A program made the translations under genes and the position numbers. Of a stretch of DNA of 36,793 nt, positions 1 through 7,556 are shown piece after piece. A model generated the notes under the pieces. That model had not been told where the DNA came from. It did not search any database and saw only the letters and a program-made list of their open reading frames with translations. The first letter of the stretch is position 1; each line of letters opens with the position of its first letter. Origin of the DNA: JBFWQM01 sp050249455 (GTDB taxonomy: Bacteria; Pseudomonadota; Alphaproteobacteria; MPNO01; VGEU01); assembly GCA_050249455.1 (NCBI GenBank), contig JBFWQM010000020.1:1-36793 (forward strand), read 5' to 3'.

Positions 1-64
1 GGCTTGCCGGTTCGGATCGACGACTGTGGCCATCGGGCTCTTTTGATCGGACGGGGGAAGCATC

Positions 65-92
65 CGGCCGGCCCGCCGCGGCGGGCCGGCCG
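65..92 (-). terminator. Perfect GC palindrome just downstream of pstS
   Basis: A 28-nt perfect self-complementary sequence (14 bp each side of 78/79) starts 12 nt past the pstS stop codon, in pstS reading direction. There is no T-run after it, so it is not a classic intrinsic terminator. It may be a 3'-end stabilising hairpin or attenuator that keeps pstS mRNA above the level of the downstream pst genes, which would lie off the left edge. The role is inferred. Confidence 0.45.
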
Positions 93-104
93 TCGCGTCG
101 CGCG

Positions 105-1073
105 CTACATCAGCTTCATCAACTTCAGGTCGTCGCCCGCGATCGCGCCGGTCACCGGGAAGAACCCGTCCTTGATCACGACCTGCTGGCCTTCCTTGGA
201 ATAGATGAATTTGATGAACTCGGCCCGCAGCGGGTCGATCTTCTCGTTCGGATTGATGTTGACGTAGATGTAGAGGAACCGCGCCAGCGGGTAGTTGCCG
301 GCATAGGCCTCATCGGCGGTCGCCTCGGCGCACTTGTCGCCGGTCTTGGCGGAGAGCGGCACGGCCCGGACGTCGGCGGTCTTGTAGCCGATGCCCGAAT
401 AGCCCATCGCGAACTTGTCGGATGCCACGCCTTGCACGACGGTGGACGAGCCGGGCTGCTCCTTCACGCTGTCCTTGTAGTCGCCGTTGAACAGCGCGAC
501 TTCCTTGAAGTAGCCGTAGGTGCCGGAGGCGGAGTTGCGGCCGTACAGCGAGATCGGCTTGTCGGCCCACTCGCCGGTCAGCCCCAGGGCGCCCCAGGTC
601 GCGACTTCCTTGTCCATGCCGCCCTTGCGGGTCTTGGAGAACACGGCGTCGATCTGCTGCAAGGACAGGCACTTGATCGGGTTGTCCTTGTGGACGAACA
701 CCGCCAGCGCATCGACCGCGGAGCGGACGACCGCGGGCTTGTAGCCGTACTTCTTCTCGAACTGGTCGACCTCGGCGGCCTTCATCGGCCGCGACATCGG
801 GCCGAACTGGGCGGTGCCGGCCACCAGCGCCGGCGGGGCGGTGGACGAGCCCTTGCCCTCGATCTCGATCTTCACCGCCGGGTACTTGGCGTTGAACCCC
901 TCGGCCCACAGGGTCATCAGGTTGTTCAGCGTGTCGGAGCCGATCGACTTCAGGTTGCCGGAGACGCCGCTGACCGGCTTGTAGGCCGACAGGGCCGGAT
1001 CCAGCGCGACCTGCGCGGATGCCGGCAGGGCGATGCCGATGAGCGCGGCCGCGATCAGGGTATGCCTGAGCAT
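105..1073 (-). CDS. pstS: Phosphate ABC transporter substrate-binding protein PstS
   Basis: Periplasmic phosphate-binding protein that delivers phosphate to the PstCAB importer. The start at 1073 is chosen because it gives a clean Sec signal peptide (MLRHTLIAAALIGIALPASA, predicted cleavage after about residue 20) and is preceded by GAGGAGA at good spacing; the longer upstream reading frame adds 51 residues without a signal. The 322-aa length fits the family. Motifs typical of the PstS fold are visible: GSDTLNN near the mature N-terminus, GKGSSTAP, GPMSRPM, and GRNSASGTYGYF, which together line the phosphate site. It lies 133 bp downstream of phoR on the same strand, with a Pho-box-like repeat between them, so PhoB control is likely. 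The usual partners pstC, pstA, pstB and phoU are not in the window. Confidence 0.95.
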   Translation of the reverse strand: MLRHTLIAAALIGIALPASAQVALDPALSAYKPVSGVSGNLKSIGSDTLNNLMTLWAEGFNAKYPAVKIEIEGKGSSTAPPALVAGTAQFGPMSRPMKAAEVDQFEKKYGYKPAVVRSAVDALAVFVHKDNPIKCLSLQQIDAVFSKTRKGGMDKEVATWGALGLTGEWADKPISLYGRNSASGTYGYFKEVALFNGDYKDSVKEQPGSSTVVQGVASDKFAMGYSGIGYKTADVRAVPLSAKTGDKCAEATADEAYAGNYPLARFLYIYVNINPNEKIDPLRAEFIKFIYSKEGQQVVIKDGFFPVTGAIAGDDLKLMKLM

Positions 1074-1165
1074 AGGTATCTCTCCTCGGGGGAATGGCGC
1101 GGGAACGGCAAGCCGACGAATCGCGCTTGCCCGATCGGACCCTGCCTTCCGCGGGTGCAACCCAT

Positions 1166-1194
1166 ATGTCAGTATTGTTGCAGTGGTATGACAA
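1166..1194 (-). promoter_or_regulatory. Pho-box-like triple 11-bp repeat upstream of pstS
   Basis: Read on the minus strand, three 7-mers follow one another, each separated by 4 nt: TTGTCAT (1188-1194), CTGCAAC (1177-1183) and CTGACAT (1166-1172). The 11-bp period and the CTGTCAT-like units match the known PhoB binding site, which is a pair of such units. The array ends 92 nt before the pstS start codon. The first two units form the best box. A -10 element was not assigned with certainty; CATATG or TATGGG at about 1162-1168 would be at the expected distance. Seen: the repeat and spacing. Inferred: binding by PhoB. Confidence 0.7.
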
Positions 1195-1206
1195 GCCCCG
1201 CCGGCG

Positions 1207-2655
1207 TCACCGCGACCGTTCGCCACTGGCCGGGACCGCCGTCGCCGTCGCCGCGCTGGCCGGCGGGACGGCGACCGGCAGATAGACGGTGAAGGTCGAG
1301 CCTTCGCCCATCCGGCTCTCGATCTGCAGCCCGCCGCGGTGCCGGTTGACGATGTGCTTGACGATGGCGAGCCCCAGCCCGGTGCCGCCGGCCTCGCGCG
1401 ACCGGGCGGTGTCGACCCGGTAGAACCGCTCGGTCAGCCGCGGCAGGTGTTCCTCGGCGATGCCGTCGCCTTCGTCCGCGATGGCGATGCCGGCGACCGG
1501 GCCGGCGTGCGGGACCACGTGGGCGTTCTCGCGCGCCAGCGTGCGCGTCCGGATGCGCACGGTCGAATTGGGCCGGCCGTACTTGATCGCGTTGTCGATC
1601 AGGTTGACGAACACCTGGGTCAGCTCCTCCTCGTCGCCGCGCACCTTGGGGAAGTCGGCCGGCACCGTGTTCTCGATCCGGATGCCGCGGGTCTGCGCCG
1701 GCATGCGCAGCGAATCGAGCGCCCGGCCGATCACGCCGGGAATGTCGGCGCTGGCCGAGGGTACCAGGTTCTCGTTGAGCTCGATGCGCGACAGCGACAG
1801 CAGGTCCTGCACCAGCCGCGTCATGCGTTCGGCCTGCGCCGACATCATGCTCAGGAAGCGTTCGCGGCCTTCCGCGTCGTCCCTCGCCGGGCCGCGCACC
1901 GTCTCCAGCGCCGCCACCAGCACCGACAGCGGCGTGCGCAGCTCGTGGCTGGCGTTGGCGATGAAATCCACCCGCATCTGCTCGGTGCGCTTCTGCTCCG
2001 TCACCTCGTAGAGCGCCGCCGCCGCGATCGTCCCGTCCGGCGTAGCCTCGGGCAGCCGCACCAGCCGCGCCGCGAAGGTGCGTTCCACCGGCAGGCGGGC
2101 GGTGAACTCCACCCCCGCCTCGGTCTCGCCGGCGATGATCGCGTCCGCCGCCTCCAGCAGCGCCGGGCTGCGGATGAAGTAGGCCAGGTCGGTGCCCTTG
2201 ATCTTCTTGCCGACCAGGTCCTCCGCCGACAGGTTGGTGCGGGTGATGCGGCGCTGCGAGTCGATCATCACCAGCGGGTCGGGCAGCCGCTCCAGGATCG
2301 CGTCGGTGGTGCTGGCCAGCCGGTCGATCTCGCGCCGCTGGCGTTCCCAGTTGTGGGCGAGGCCCAGGATCGCGGCGTCCAGCCCCGGCACCACCCGCGG
2401 GTGGCGCAGCCGCGGCGGCGTGGTCGGCGTGCCGCGCGCCACGTCCTCGGCATAGCCGGCGACGGTGAAGATGTCGCCCAGCAGGTTCAGCAGCAGCGCC
2501 ACCAGCCCGCCGATGCCGACCAGCAGCGCGACGATCACCGCCCCCGCCGGGACGTCGAAGAACGCCGCCAGGCCCAGGATCGCCAGCGCCGGCGGCGCGC
2601 ACAGGGCCGCGGCGACCGAGACCATGCGGCGGAATGCGGCGGCCGACCACGACAT
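1207..2655 (-). CDS. phoR: Phosphate regulon sensor histidine kinase PhoR
   Basis: Membrane sensor kinase of 482 aa that would phosphorylate PhoB when phosphate is scarce. Two hydrophobic segments lie at about 10-32 and 37-60 and anchor it in the inner membrane. A PAS-like region follows (about 110-220), then the HisKA dimerisation helix with FIANASHELRTP and phospho-acceptor His237. The ATPase domain shows the N box (NLIDNAIKYG, 351-360), G1 (DEGDGI, from 394) and G2 (GGTGLGLA, 423-430). The start at 2655 has a purine-rich ribosome site (GGAAGAAAGAGG) and matches the two-TM PhoR layout. PhoR, rather than another kinase, is supported by the pstS gene directly downstream and by the PAS/two-TM order. 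Its response regulator phoB is not in this window. Confidence 0.88.
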   Translation of the reverse strand: MSWSAAAFRRMVSVAAALCAPPALAILGLAAFFDVPAGAVIVALLVGIGGLVALLLNLLGDIFTVAGYAEDVARGTPTTPPRLRHPRVVPGLDAAILGLAHNWERQRREIDRLASTTDAILERLPDPLVMIDSQRRITRTNLSAEDLVGKKIKGTDLAYFIRSPALLEAADAIIAGETEAGVEFTARLPVERTFAARLVRLPEATPDGTIAAAALYEVTEQKRTEQMRVDFIANASHELRTPLSVLVAALETVRGPARDDAEGRERFLSMMSAQAERMTRLVQDLLSLSRIELNENLVPSASADIPGVIGRALDSLRMPAQTRGIRIENTVPADFPKVRGDEEELTQVFVNLIDNAIKYGRPNSTVRIRTRTLARENAHVVPHAGPVAGIAIADEGDGIAEEHLPRLTERFYRVDTARSREAGGTGLGLAIVKHIVNRHRGGLQIESRMGEGSTFTVYLPVAVPPASAATATAVPASGERSR

Positions 2656-2694
2656 CTGTGCCTCTTTCTTCCCCTTCCCCGCGCGCCGATGCGG

Positions 2695-2724
2695 CTGACG
2701 GCCCGCCCGCGGGCGCGCTAATGT
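2695..2724 (+). promoter_or_regulatory. Candidate mutS promoter giving a leaderless mRNA
   Basis: CTGACG (2695-2700), an 18-bp spacer and TAATGT (2719-2724) form a sigma70-like promoter. Only six bases separate the -10 from the ATG at 2731, so transcription would begin at or next to the start codon. No Shine-Dalgarno sequence is visible between them. Inference from spacing only. Confidence 0.45.
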
Positions 2725-2730
2725 CGGGCG

Positions 2731-5427
2731 ATGATCGTCCCCGACGCGCAGACCGTCCCGCCCGATGCGGCCGACCCGGCTTCGCCCCCGGCGTCGTCCC
2801 AAGCGTCGCCCATGATGGCGCAATACCTCGCCATCAAGAAGGCGCATCCGGATCACCTTCTCTTCTACCGCATGGGCGACTTCTATGAACTGTTCTTCGA
2901 CGACGCGGTGGCGGCGGCGAAGGCGCTCGACATCACCCTGACCCGGCGCGGCCGCCACGACGGCGCCGACATCCCGATGTGCGGCGTGCCGGTGCATGCG
3001 CACGATGCGTACCTGTCGCGGCTGATCCGCAAGGGTTTCAAGGTCGCGGTGTGCGAGCAGGTGGAGGATCCGGAGGCGGCGAAGAAGCGCGGCTCCAAGT
3101 CCGTGGTGGAGCGCGCGGTGGTGCGCGTCGTCACGCCCGGCACCCTGACCGAGGACACGCTGCTCGATTCGCGCCGGCACAACTACCTGGCGGCGCTGGC
3201 GGATGCCGGCGGCGCGCTGGGGCTCGCCTGGCTCGACATGTCGACCGGCGAATTCGCCTGCCAGCCGGTCGCGCCGTCCGCGGTCGGCGCCGCGCTGGCC
3301 CGGCTGGAGCCGACCGAGCTGCTGCTGCCCGACCGACTGCTGCAGCGTCCCGACCTGTTCGAGACCTTTGCGCCGGTGAAGGACGCGCTGACGCCGCAGC
3401 CCGGCAGCCGCTTCGACAGCGAATCGGCGCGCCGCCGGCTGGAGACCGTGTTCGGGGTCAAGGCGCTGGACGGCTTCGGCAGCTTCGACCGGGCGGAGGT
3501 CGCGGCGTGCGGCGCGCTGGTCACCTATGTCGAGCTGACCCAGACCGGCCGGCTGCCGCATTTGCCGCCGCCGCGCCGGGTCGCCGACGGCGCCGCGATG
3601 GAGATCGACGCGGCCACCCGGCGCAACCTGGAGCTGACGCGCACGCTCGCGGGCGAGCGCGACGGCTCGCTGCTCGCCGTCATCGACCGCACGGTGACCG
3701 GAGCGGGCGGCCGGCTGCTCGCGGCGCGTCTGGCCGCGCCGCTGACCGACCCGGCGGCGATCGCCGGCCGCCTCGACGAGGTGCAGCATTTCGCCGACGA
3801 GCCTCGATTGCGCGACGACCTGCGCGCGGCGCTGCGCGCCTGCCCCGACGTGGAGCGCGCGCTGGCCCGCCTGACGGTCGGGCGCGGCGGGCCGCGCGAC
3901 CTCGCCGCCATCCGCGACGGGCTGGCCGCCGCCGGGCGTATCCGCGCGATGATCGGCGACGACGCGCCGGCGGGCGTCCGCGCGGCGGCCGGCGCGCTCG
4001 GCTTCCACCAGCCGCTGATCGACCGGCTGGGCCGCGCGCTGGCGCCCGACCTGCCGGTGCTGGCGCGCGACGGCGGCTTCGTCGCCGCCGGCTACGACCC
4101 CGCGCTCGACGAGCAGCGCACCCTGCGCGACGAAAGCCGCCGGCTGATCGCCGGGCTGCAGGCGCGCTATGCGGCCGACACCGGCATCGCTTCGCTCAAG
4201 ATCCGCCACAACAACGTGCTCGGCTATTTCGTCGAGGTGACGCAGGCCAATGCCGACAAGGTGCCGGTTGGGTCCGGCGCGTTCATCCACCGCCAGTCGC
4301 TGGCCGGCGCCGCGCGCTTCACCACGGTCGAGCTCGGCGAGCTGGAGCAGAAGATCGGCCGCGCCGCCGACCGCGCGCTGGCGCTGGAGCTCGCGCTGTT
4401 CGACGACCTGGTGGGGGAGGTCGCGGCCCGGGTGGATGCCATCGCCGCCGCCGCCGCGGCGCTCGCCGCGCTCGACGTCGCCGCGGCGCTGGCCGCGCTC
4501 GCCGTCGAAGGCCGCTACGTCCGCCCCGCGGTGGACGACGGCACCGATTTCGCGATCGCCGGCGGCCGCCATCCGGGGGTGGAGGCGGCGCTGGCCGCCG
4601 GCCGGGACAGCCCGTTCGTCGCCAACGATTGCGCGCTCGGCCCGGACGATCGCATCTGGCTGCTGACCGGCCCCAACATGGCGGGCAAGTCCACCTTCCT
4701 GCGCCAGAACGCGCTGATCGCGATCCTGGCCCAGGCCGGCTCGTTCGTGCCGGCGGATGCGGCGCGCATCGGGGTCGTCGACCGCCTGTTCAGCCGGGTC
4801 GGCGCCGCCGACGACCTCGCCCGCGGCCGGTCCACCTTCATGGTCGAGATGGTGGAGACCGCGGCGATCCTGAACCAGGCCGGGCCGCGCAGCCTGGTGA
4901 TCCTGGACGAGATCGGCCGCGGCACGGCGACCTTCGACGGCCTATCCATCGCCTGGGCCACCTTGGAGCACTTGCACGAGGCCAACCGCTGCCGCGCCTT
5001 GTTCGCCACCCATTTCCACGAGCTCACCGCGCTCGCCGCCCGGCTGCCGGCGCTCACCTGCCACACCATGAAGGTGAAGGAGTGGCAGGACGACATCGTC
5101 TTCCTGCACGAGGTGGTGACCGGCGCCGCCGAAGGCTCCTACGGCATCCACGTCGCCCGCCTCGCCGGCCTGCCCGCCGCGGTCCTCGACCGCGCGGCGG
5201 AGGTGCTCAAGGCGCTGGAGCAGGGCGAGCCGTCCGGCACCGTCGCCCGCCTCGCCGACGACTTGCCCTTGTTCGCCGCCGCCGCGCCGCGCCGCGCCGC
5301 CGCGCCGGAGATCGCCGGCCCGTCGCCCGCGGAAGCGGCGCTCGCCGCCGTCAATCCGGACGAGCTGACGCCGAAGGAGGCACTCGACCTGATCTACCGG
5401 CTGGTGGCGCTGGCACGGGGAGGATGA
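2731..5427 (+). CDS. mutS: DNA mismatch repair protein MutS
   Basis: ATPase that recognises base mismatches and small loops and recruits MutL. The 898-aa length is slightly long for MutS because of a proline/alanine-rich N-terminal tail of about 27 residues before the conserved MMAQYLAIK. The mismatch-wedge motif F-x-E is present (F51, E53 in GDFYELF). The C-terminal ATPase has Walker A GPNMAGKST at 647-655, a signature segment around SRVGAADDLARGRSTFM, Walker B ILDEIGRGT, and the HFHELT histidine switch region. The start at 2731 is chosen because a promoter -10 sits six bases upstream; the methionines at residues 28 and 29 are alternatives. It is divergent from phoR (75 bp apart), and the next gene starts 7 bp after its stop, so the two are probably cotranscribed. 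mutL is not nearby. Confidence 0.97.
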   Translation: MIVPDAQTVPPDAADPASPPASSQASPMMAQYLAIKKAHPDHLLFYRMGDFYELFFDDAVAAAKALDITLTRRGRHDGADIPMCGVPVHAHDAYLSRLIRKGFKVAVCEQVEDPEAAKKRGSKSVVERAVVRVVTPGTLTEDTLLDSRRHNYLAALADAGGALGLAWLDMSTGEFACQPVAPSAVGAALARLEPTELLLPDRLLQRPDLFETFAPVKDALTPQPGSRFDSESARRRLETVFGVKALDGFGSFDRAEVAACGALVTYVELTQTGRLPHLPPPRRVADGAAMEIDAATRRNLELTRTLAGERDGSLLAVIDRTVTGAGGRLLAARLAAPLTDPAAIAGRLDEVQHFADEPRLRDDLRAALRACPDVERALARLTVGRGGPRDLAAIRDGLAAAGRIRAMIGDDAPAGVRAAAGALGFHQPLIDRLGRALAPDLPVLARDGGFVAAGYDPALDEQRTLRDESRRLIAGLQARYAADTGIASLKIRHNNVLGYFVEVTQANADKVPVGSGAFIHRQSLAGAARFTTVELGELEQKIGRAADRALALELALFDDLVGEVAARVDAIAAAAAALAALDVAAALAALAVEGRYVRPAVDDGTDFAIAGGRHPGVEAALAAGRDSPFVANDCALGPDDRIWLLTGPNMAGKSTFLRQNALIAILAQAGSFVPADAARIGVVDRLFSRVGAADDLARGRSTFMVEMVETAAILNQAGPRSLVILDEIGRGTATFDGLSIAWATLEHLHEANRCRALFATHFHELTALAARLPALTCHTMKVKEWQDDIVFLHEVVTGAAEGSYGIHVARLAGLPAAVLDRAAEVLKALEQGEPSGTVARLADDLPLFAAAAPRRAAAPEIAGPSPAEAALAAVNPDELTPKEALDLIYRLVALARGG

Positions 5428-5434
5428 GTCAGCC

Positions 5435-6247
5435 ATGACCGACCGCCCCACCGGCAACTACCCCCTCGAACGGCGCGCCGCGGAGTTCGAGCGGCTGCGG
5501 CTGCAGGGCGAGACGATGGCGGCGGACGCAGCGGTCATGCTTGACCGCATCGGCGTCCGGCCGGGGTGGCGCTGCCTCGACATCGGCTGCGGCATCGGCG
5601 GCATCACCGGGCTGCTGGCCGAGCGCGCGGGGCCGGGCGGCCGCGTGGTCGGTCTCGACGCCGATCCGGCGTTCCTCGACCATGCGCGCGCCCATGCCCG
5701 ACATCCGGTGCAGTTTGTCCAAGGTGACGCCTACGCCGCGGACCTGCCGGCCGGGTCGTTCGACCTGGTCCACGCGCGGTTCGTCGCCAGCACGGCGGGC
5801 CAGCCGGAGCGGCTGATCGCCGAGGCGATGCGTCTGGCGCGGCCCGGCGGCACGGTGGCGCTGCAGGACCCCGACATGACGGCGCTGGAAGTCCACCCGG
5901 CCCATCCGGCGTGGGACCGGCTCAAGGCGGCCCTGGTCGGGGCGTTCGCCGCCACCGGCGCCGACATCAACCTGGGGCGTCGGCTCTACGCGATGTTGCG
6001 GCGCGCCGGCCTCGCCGACGTGCAGTACCGCCCGTTCCTGATCGGGGTGCGGCCCGGCGATGCGATGCGCGACTACCTGCCCGCCACCGTCGAATCGCTG
6101 CGCGGCACGGTGACAGGGCGCGGCCTGATGGACGCGGCGGCGCTCGACGCCGACCTCGCGGCATGCCGGGCGCACCTCGCCGACCCCGACACGGTGTTCA
6201 CCACCTATGCCGTCGCGCAGGTGTGGGGGCGCACGCCCGGCGGCTGA
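5435..6247 (+). CDS. Class I SAM-dependent methyltransferase (substrate unknown)
   Basis: A 270-aa cytosolic protein with a Rossmann methyltransferase fold. Motif I is clear (LDIGCGIGG, 48-56), followed by an acidic residue at the end of strand 2 (VVGLDAD, D75) and motif II/III-like segments VQGDAYAADLP and FDLVHARF. This is the UbiE/methyltransf_11 pattern, but nothing in the sequence fixes the substrate. It starts seven bases after the mutS stop, so it probably shares the mutS transcript; I see no functional link to mismatch repair. The C-terminal 90 residues carry no motif I recognise. Confidence 0.85.
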   Translation: MTDRPTGNYPLERRAAEFERLRLQGETMAADAAVMLDRIGVRPGWRCLDIGCGIGGITGLLAERAGPGGRVVGLDADPAFLDHARAHARHPVQFVQGDAYAADLPAGSFDLVHARFVASTAGQPERLIAEAMRLARPGGTVALQDPDMTALEVHPAHPAWDRLKAALVGAFAATGADINLGRRLYAMLRRAGLADVQYRPFLIGVRPGDAMRDYLPATVESLRGTVTGRGLMDAAALDADLAACRAHLADPDTVFTTYAVAQVWGRTPGG

Positions 6248-6276
6248 TGCGGCGGGCGCGTCGGGGTTCCTACGCC

Positions 6277-6305
6277 TTGATTCCGCGCCGCGCGGTTCCT
6301 TTATC
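6277..6305 (+). promoter_or_regulatory. Candidate promoter before the 6347-6390 terminator
   Basis: TTGATT (6277-6282), 17-bp spacer, TTTATC (6300-6305). It would start an RNA at about 6312. The two hexamers each match the sigma70 consensus at four or more positions; no other support. Confidence 0.35.
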
Positions 6306-6311
6306 CGAAAC

Positions 6312-6390
6312 TGGACTTGGCTGAATCGACCGCCGTGTTGGCGGGAGGCCCTGCGATGCGCCGCGGCGCCTGGCAGGGCCGTTGTTTTTT
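6312..6390 (+). ncRNA. Candidate small RNA or leader with two hairpins
   Basis: Between the methyltransferase gene and the 100-aa gene, a transcript of about 80 nt is bounded by a plausible promoter (6277-6305) and a strong intrinsic terminator (6347-6390). It would fold as one small hairpin (CCGCC-GTGTT-GGCGG, 6330-6344) followed by the terminator stem. It could equally be an attenuated 5' leader of the gene at 6433. I recognise no known RNA family. Confidence 0.35.
6347..6390 (+). terminator. Rho-independent terminator
   Basis: Stem GGCCCTGC (6347-6354) pairs perfectly with GCAGGGCC (6373-6380); the enclosed sequence can extend the fold through GCGCC/GGCGC. A T-rich tail, GTTGTTTTTT, runs from 6381 to 6390. 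It lies 100 bp after the methyltransferase stop and 42 bp before the next start codon, so it ends the mutS transcript, a short RNA, or both. Confidence 0.8.
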
Positions 6391-6432
6391 CAGCCCTTTT
6401 CTCACCGGAAATCGGAAAAAGGGGACAACGCG

Positions 6433-6735
6433 ATGAAGCTATCCGAAGTGCAAGTGCAGGAAGTCCTGACCCAGGTCGACGCCCAGGTCATCCCGAACGA
6501 CCACCCGACCATGCAGCAGCTCGAGACGATCTTCGGCCCGCACACCTTCTTCCTCGGCACCGAAGGCCTCCACGTCGTGGAGCGCGCCGACGTCAACGGG
6601 TCGGGGGAGGATTCGGCCTATCTCGTGAAGGTGGCCGGCTGGTCCGACGACCAGCGCACCAGCCTGAAGCCGCACGAGGCCGAGGTCGCGGGCACCGTCG
6701 ACATCAACGGCGACGACGACCCCGCCGCCGCCTGA
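6433..6735 (+). CDS. Conserved-looking small protein of unknown function, 100 aa
   Basis: I do not recognise the family. The product is acidic, soluble, and lacks a signal peptide or membrane segment. It starts MKLSEVQVQEVL and ends in an acidic tail (NGDDDPAAA). The middle contains GPHTFFLGTEGLHVVE, which has the look of a small beta-rich domain. The start at 6433 follows an AAAAAGGGG ribosome site; the in-frame methionine at 6382 is rejected because it sits inside the terminator T-run. It sits between an intrinsic terminator and gph, so it may have its own transcript or be expressed only when the terminator is read through. Codon use resembles that of neighbouring genes, which supports it being real. 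Confidence 0.75.
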   Translation: MKLSEVQVQEVLTQVDAQVIPNDHPTMQQLETIFGPHTFFLGTEGLHVVERADVNGSGEDSAYLVKVAGWSDDQRTSLKPHEAEVAGTVDINGDDDPAAA

Positions 6736-6751
6736 AGCCGTTCCGCCGATA

Positions 6752-6808
6752 GGGCGCGGGCGGGCGCCGTGCTATGGTCCGGCGCCCGCAACCGTCCCGC
6801 CCGCGCCC
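6752..6808 (+). repeat. Inverted repeat abutting the gph start codon
   Basis: A 13-bp perfect inverted repeat: left arm GGGCGCGGGCGGG (6752-6764), right arm CCCGCCCGCGCCC (6796-6808). The loop holds an alternative 7-bp stem (6762-6768 with 6781-6787). The right arm ends one base before the ATG at 6810 and replaces a Shine-Dalgarno site. It could limit gph translation or end the upstream transcript. Confidence 0.5.
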
Positions 6809-6809
6809 C

Positions 6810-7484
6810 ATGCCCGCCCGCTTCGCCGCCGCCGTGTTCGACCTCGACGGCACCCTCGTCGATACCCTGCCCGACCTGTGGGCGGCGCTGAACGACCTGC
6901 TGACCGAGCTCGGCCGGCCGGCGGTGCCCGCCGATTCGGTGCGGCTGATGGTCGGCGAAGGCGCGGCCAGCCTGGTCGCCCAGGGCCTCGCCGCCACCGG
7001 CGATCCGCTGGACGACGCGGCGCGCGCCGCGCTGGTGCGCCGCTACATCGAGATCTACGCCGCCCGCCCGGCGGCCGATTCGCGGCCTTATCCCAACGCC
7101 CTGGCCGTGCTGCAGCGCCTCGCCGCCGACGGGCTGGCGCTGGGCGTCTGCACCAACAAGCCGCAGGGGCTGTCGGACGCGGTGCTGGCCGCGCTCGGCC
7201 TCGCGCCGCTGTTCGGGGCGGTGATCGGCGGCGACGCGCTGCCCTACCGCAAGCCGGACCCGCGCCACCTGACTGCCGTGCTCGACCGCCTCGGCGTCGC
7301 GGCGGCCGACACCGTCTATGTCGGCGACAGCCCGACCGACGTCGCGACCGCCCGCGCCGCCGGCATCCCGGTCGTCGCGGTGGACTGGGGCTACACCCGG
7401 GTCGCGCCGGCCGCGCTCGGCGCCGACGCCCTGATCGCCGACTTCGCGCATTTGCCCGCCGCGCTGGCGCGACTGGGCGGCTGA
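6810..7484 (+). CDS. gph: Phosphoglycolate phosphatase, HAD superfamily
   Basis: A 224-aa HAD-family hydrolase expected to dephosphorylate 2-phosphoglycolate, which arises from DNA 3'-end repair or from Rubisco oxygenation. HAD motif I is FDLDGTLVDT near the N-terminus (nucleophile D11, acid D13), motif II/III is CTNKP and the conserved lysine lies in YRKPDPRHL; motif IV is VGDSPTD. The alpha-helical cap type and length match Gph. The start at 6810 puts motif I at the usual distance from the N-terminus; an upstream in-frame ATG at 6774 would add 12 arginine/proline-rich residues. There is no visible ribosome site and a stable inverted repeat touches the start. HAD family members are hard to separate, so a related sugar phosphatase is possible. 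Confidence 0.85.
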   Translation: MPARFAAAVFDLDGTLVDTLPDLWAALNDLLTELGRPAVPADSVRLMVGEGAASLVAQGLAATGDPLDDAARAALVRRYIEIYAARPAADSRPYPNALAVLQRLAADGLALGVCTNKPQGLSDAVLAALGLAPLFGAVIGGDALPYRKPDPRHLTAVLDRLGVAAADTVYVGDSPTDVATARAAGIPVVAVDWGYTRVAPAALGADALIADFAHLPAALARLGG

Positions 7485-7556
7485 CGCCGCGGCGCGGTTG
7501 AGCGGCTGACGCCGCGCCCCTATCATCGCGACCCATCCGCCAGAGAGGGCCCCGCC

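Noticed and set aside
2656..4572. Long N-terminal extension of phoR on the minus strand through mutS
   Set aside because: It overlaps mutS on the opposite strand. PhoR with its ribosome site and two membrane helices starts at 2655.
6382..6432. Upstream start for the 100-aa gene
   Set aside because: The ATG lies inside the terminator T-run, and the ATG at 6433 has a ribosome site.
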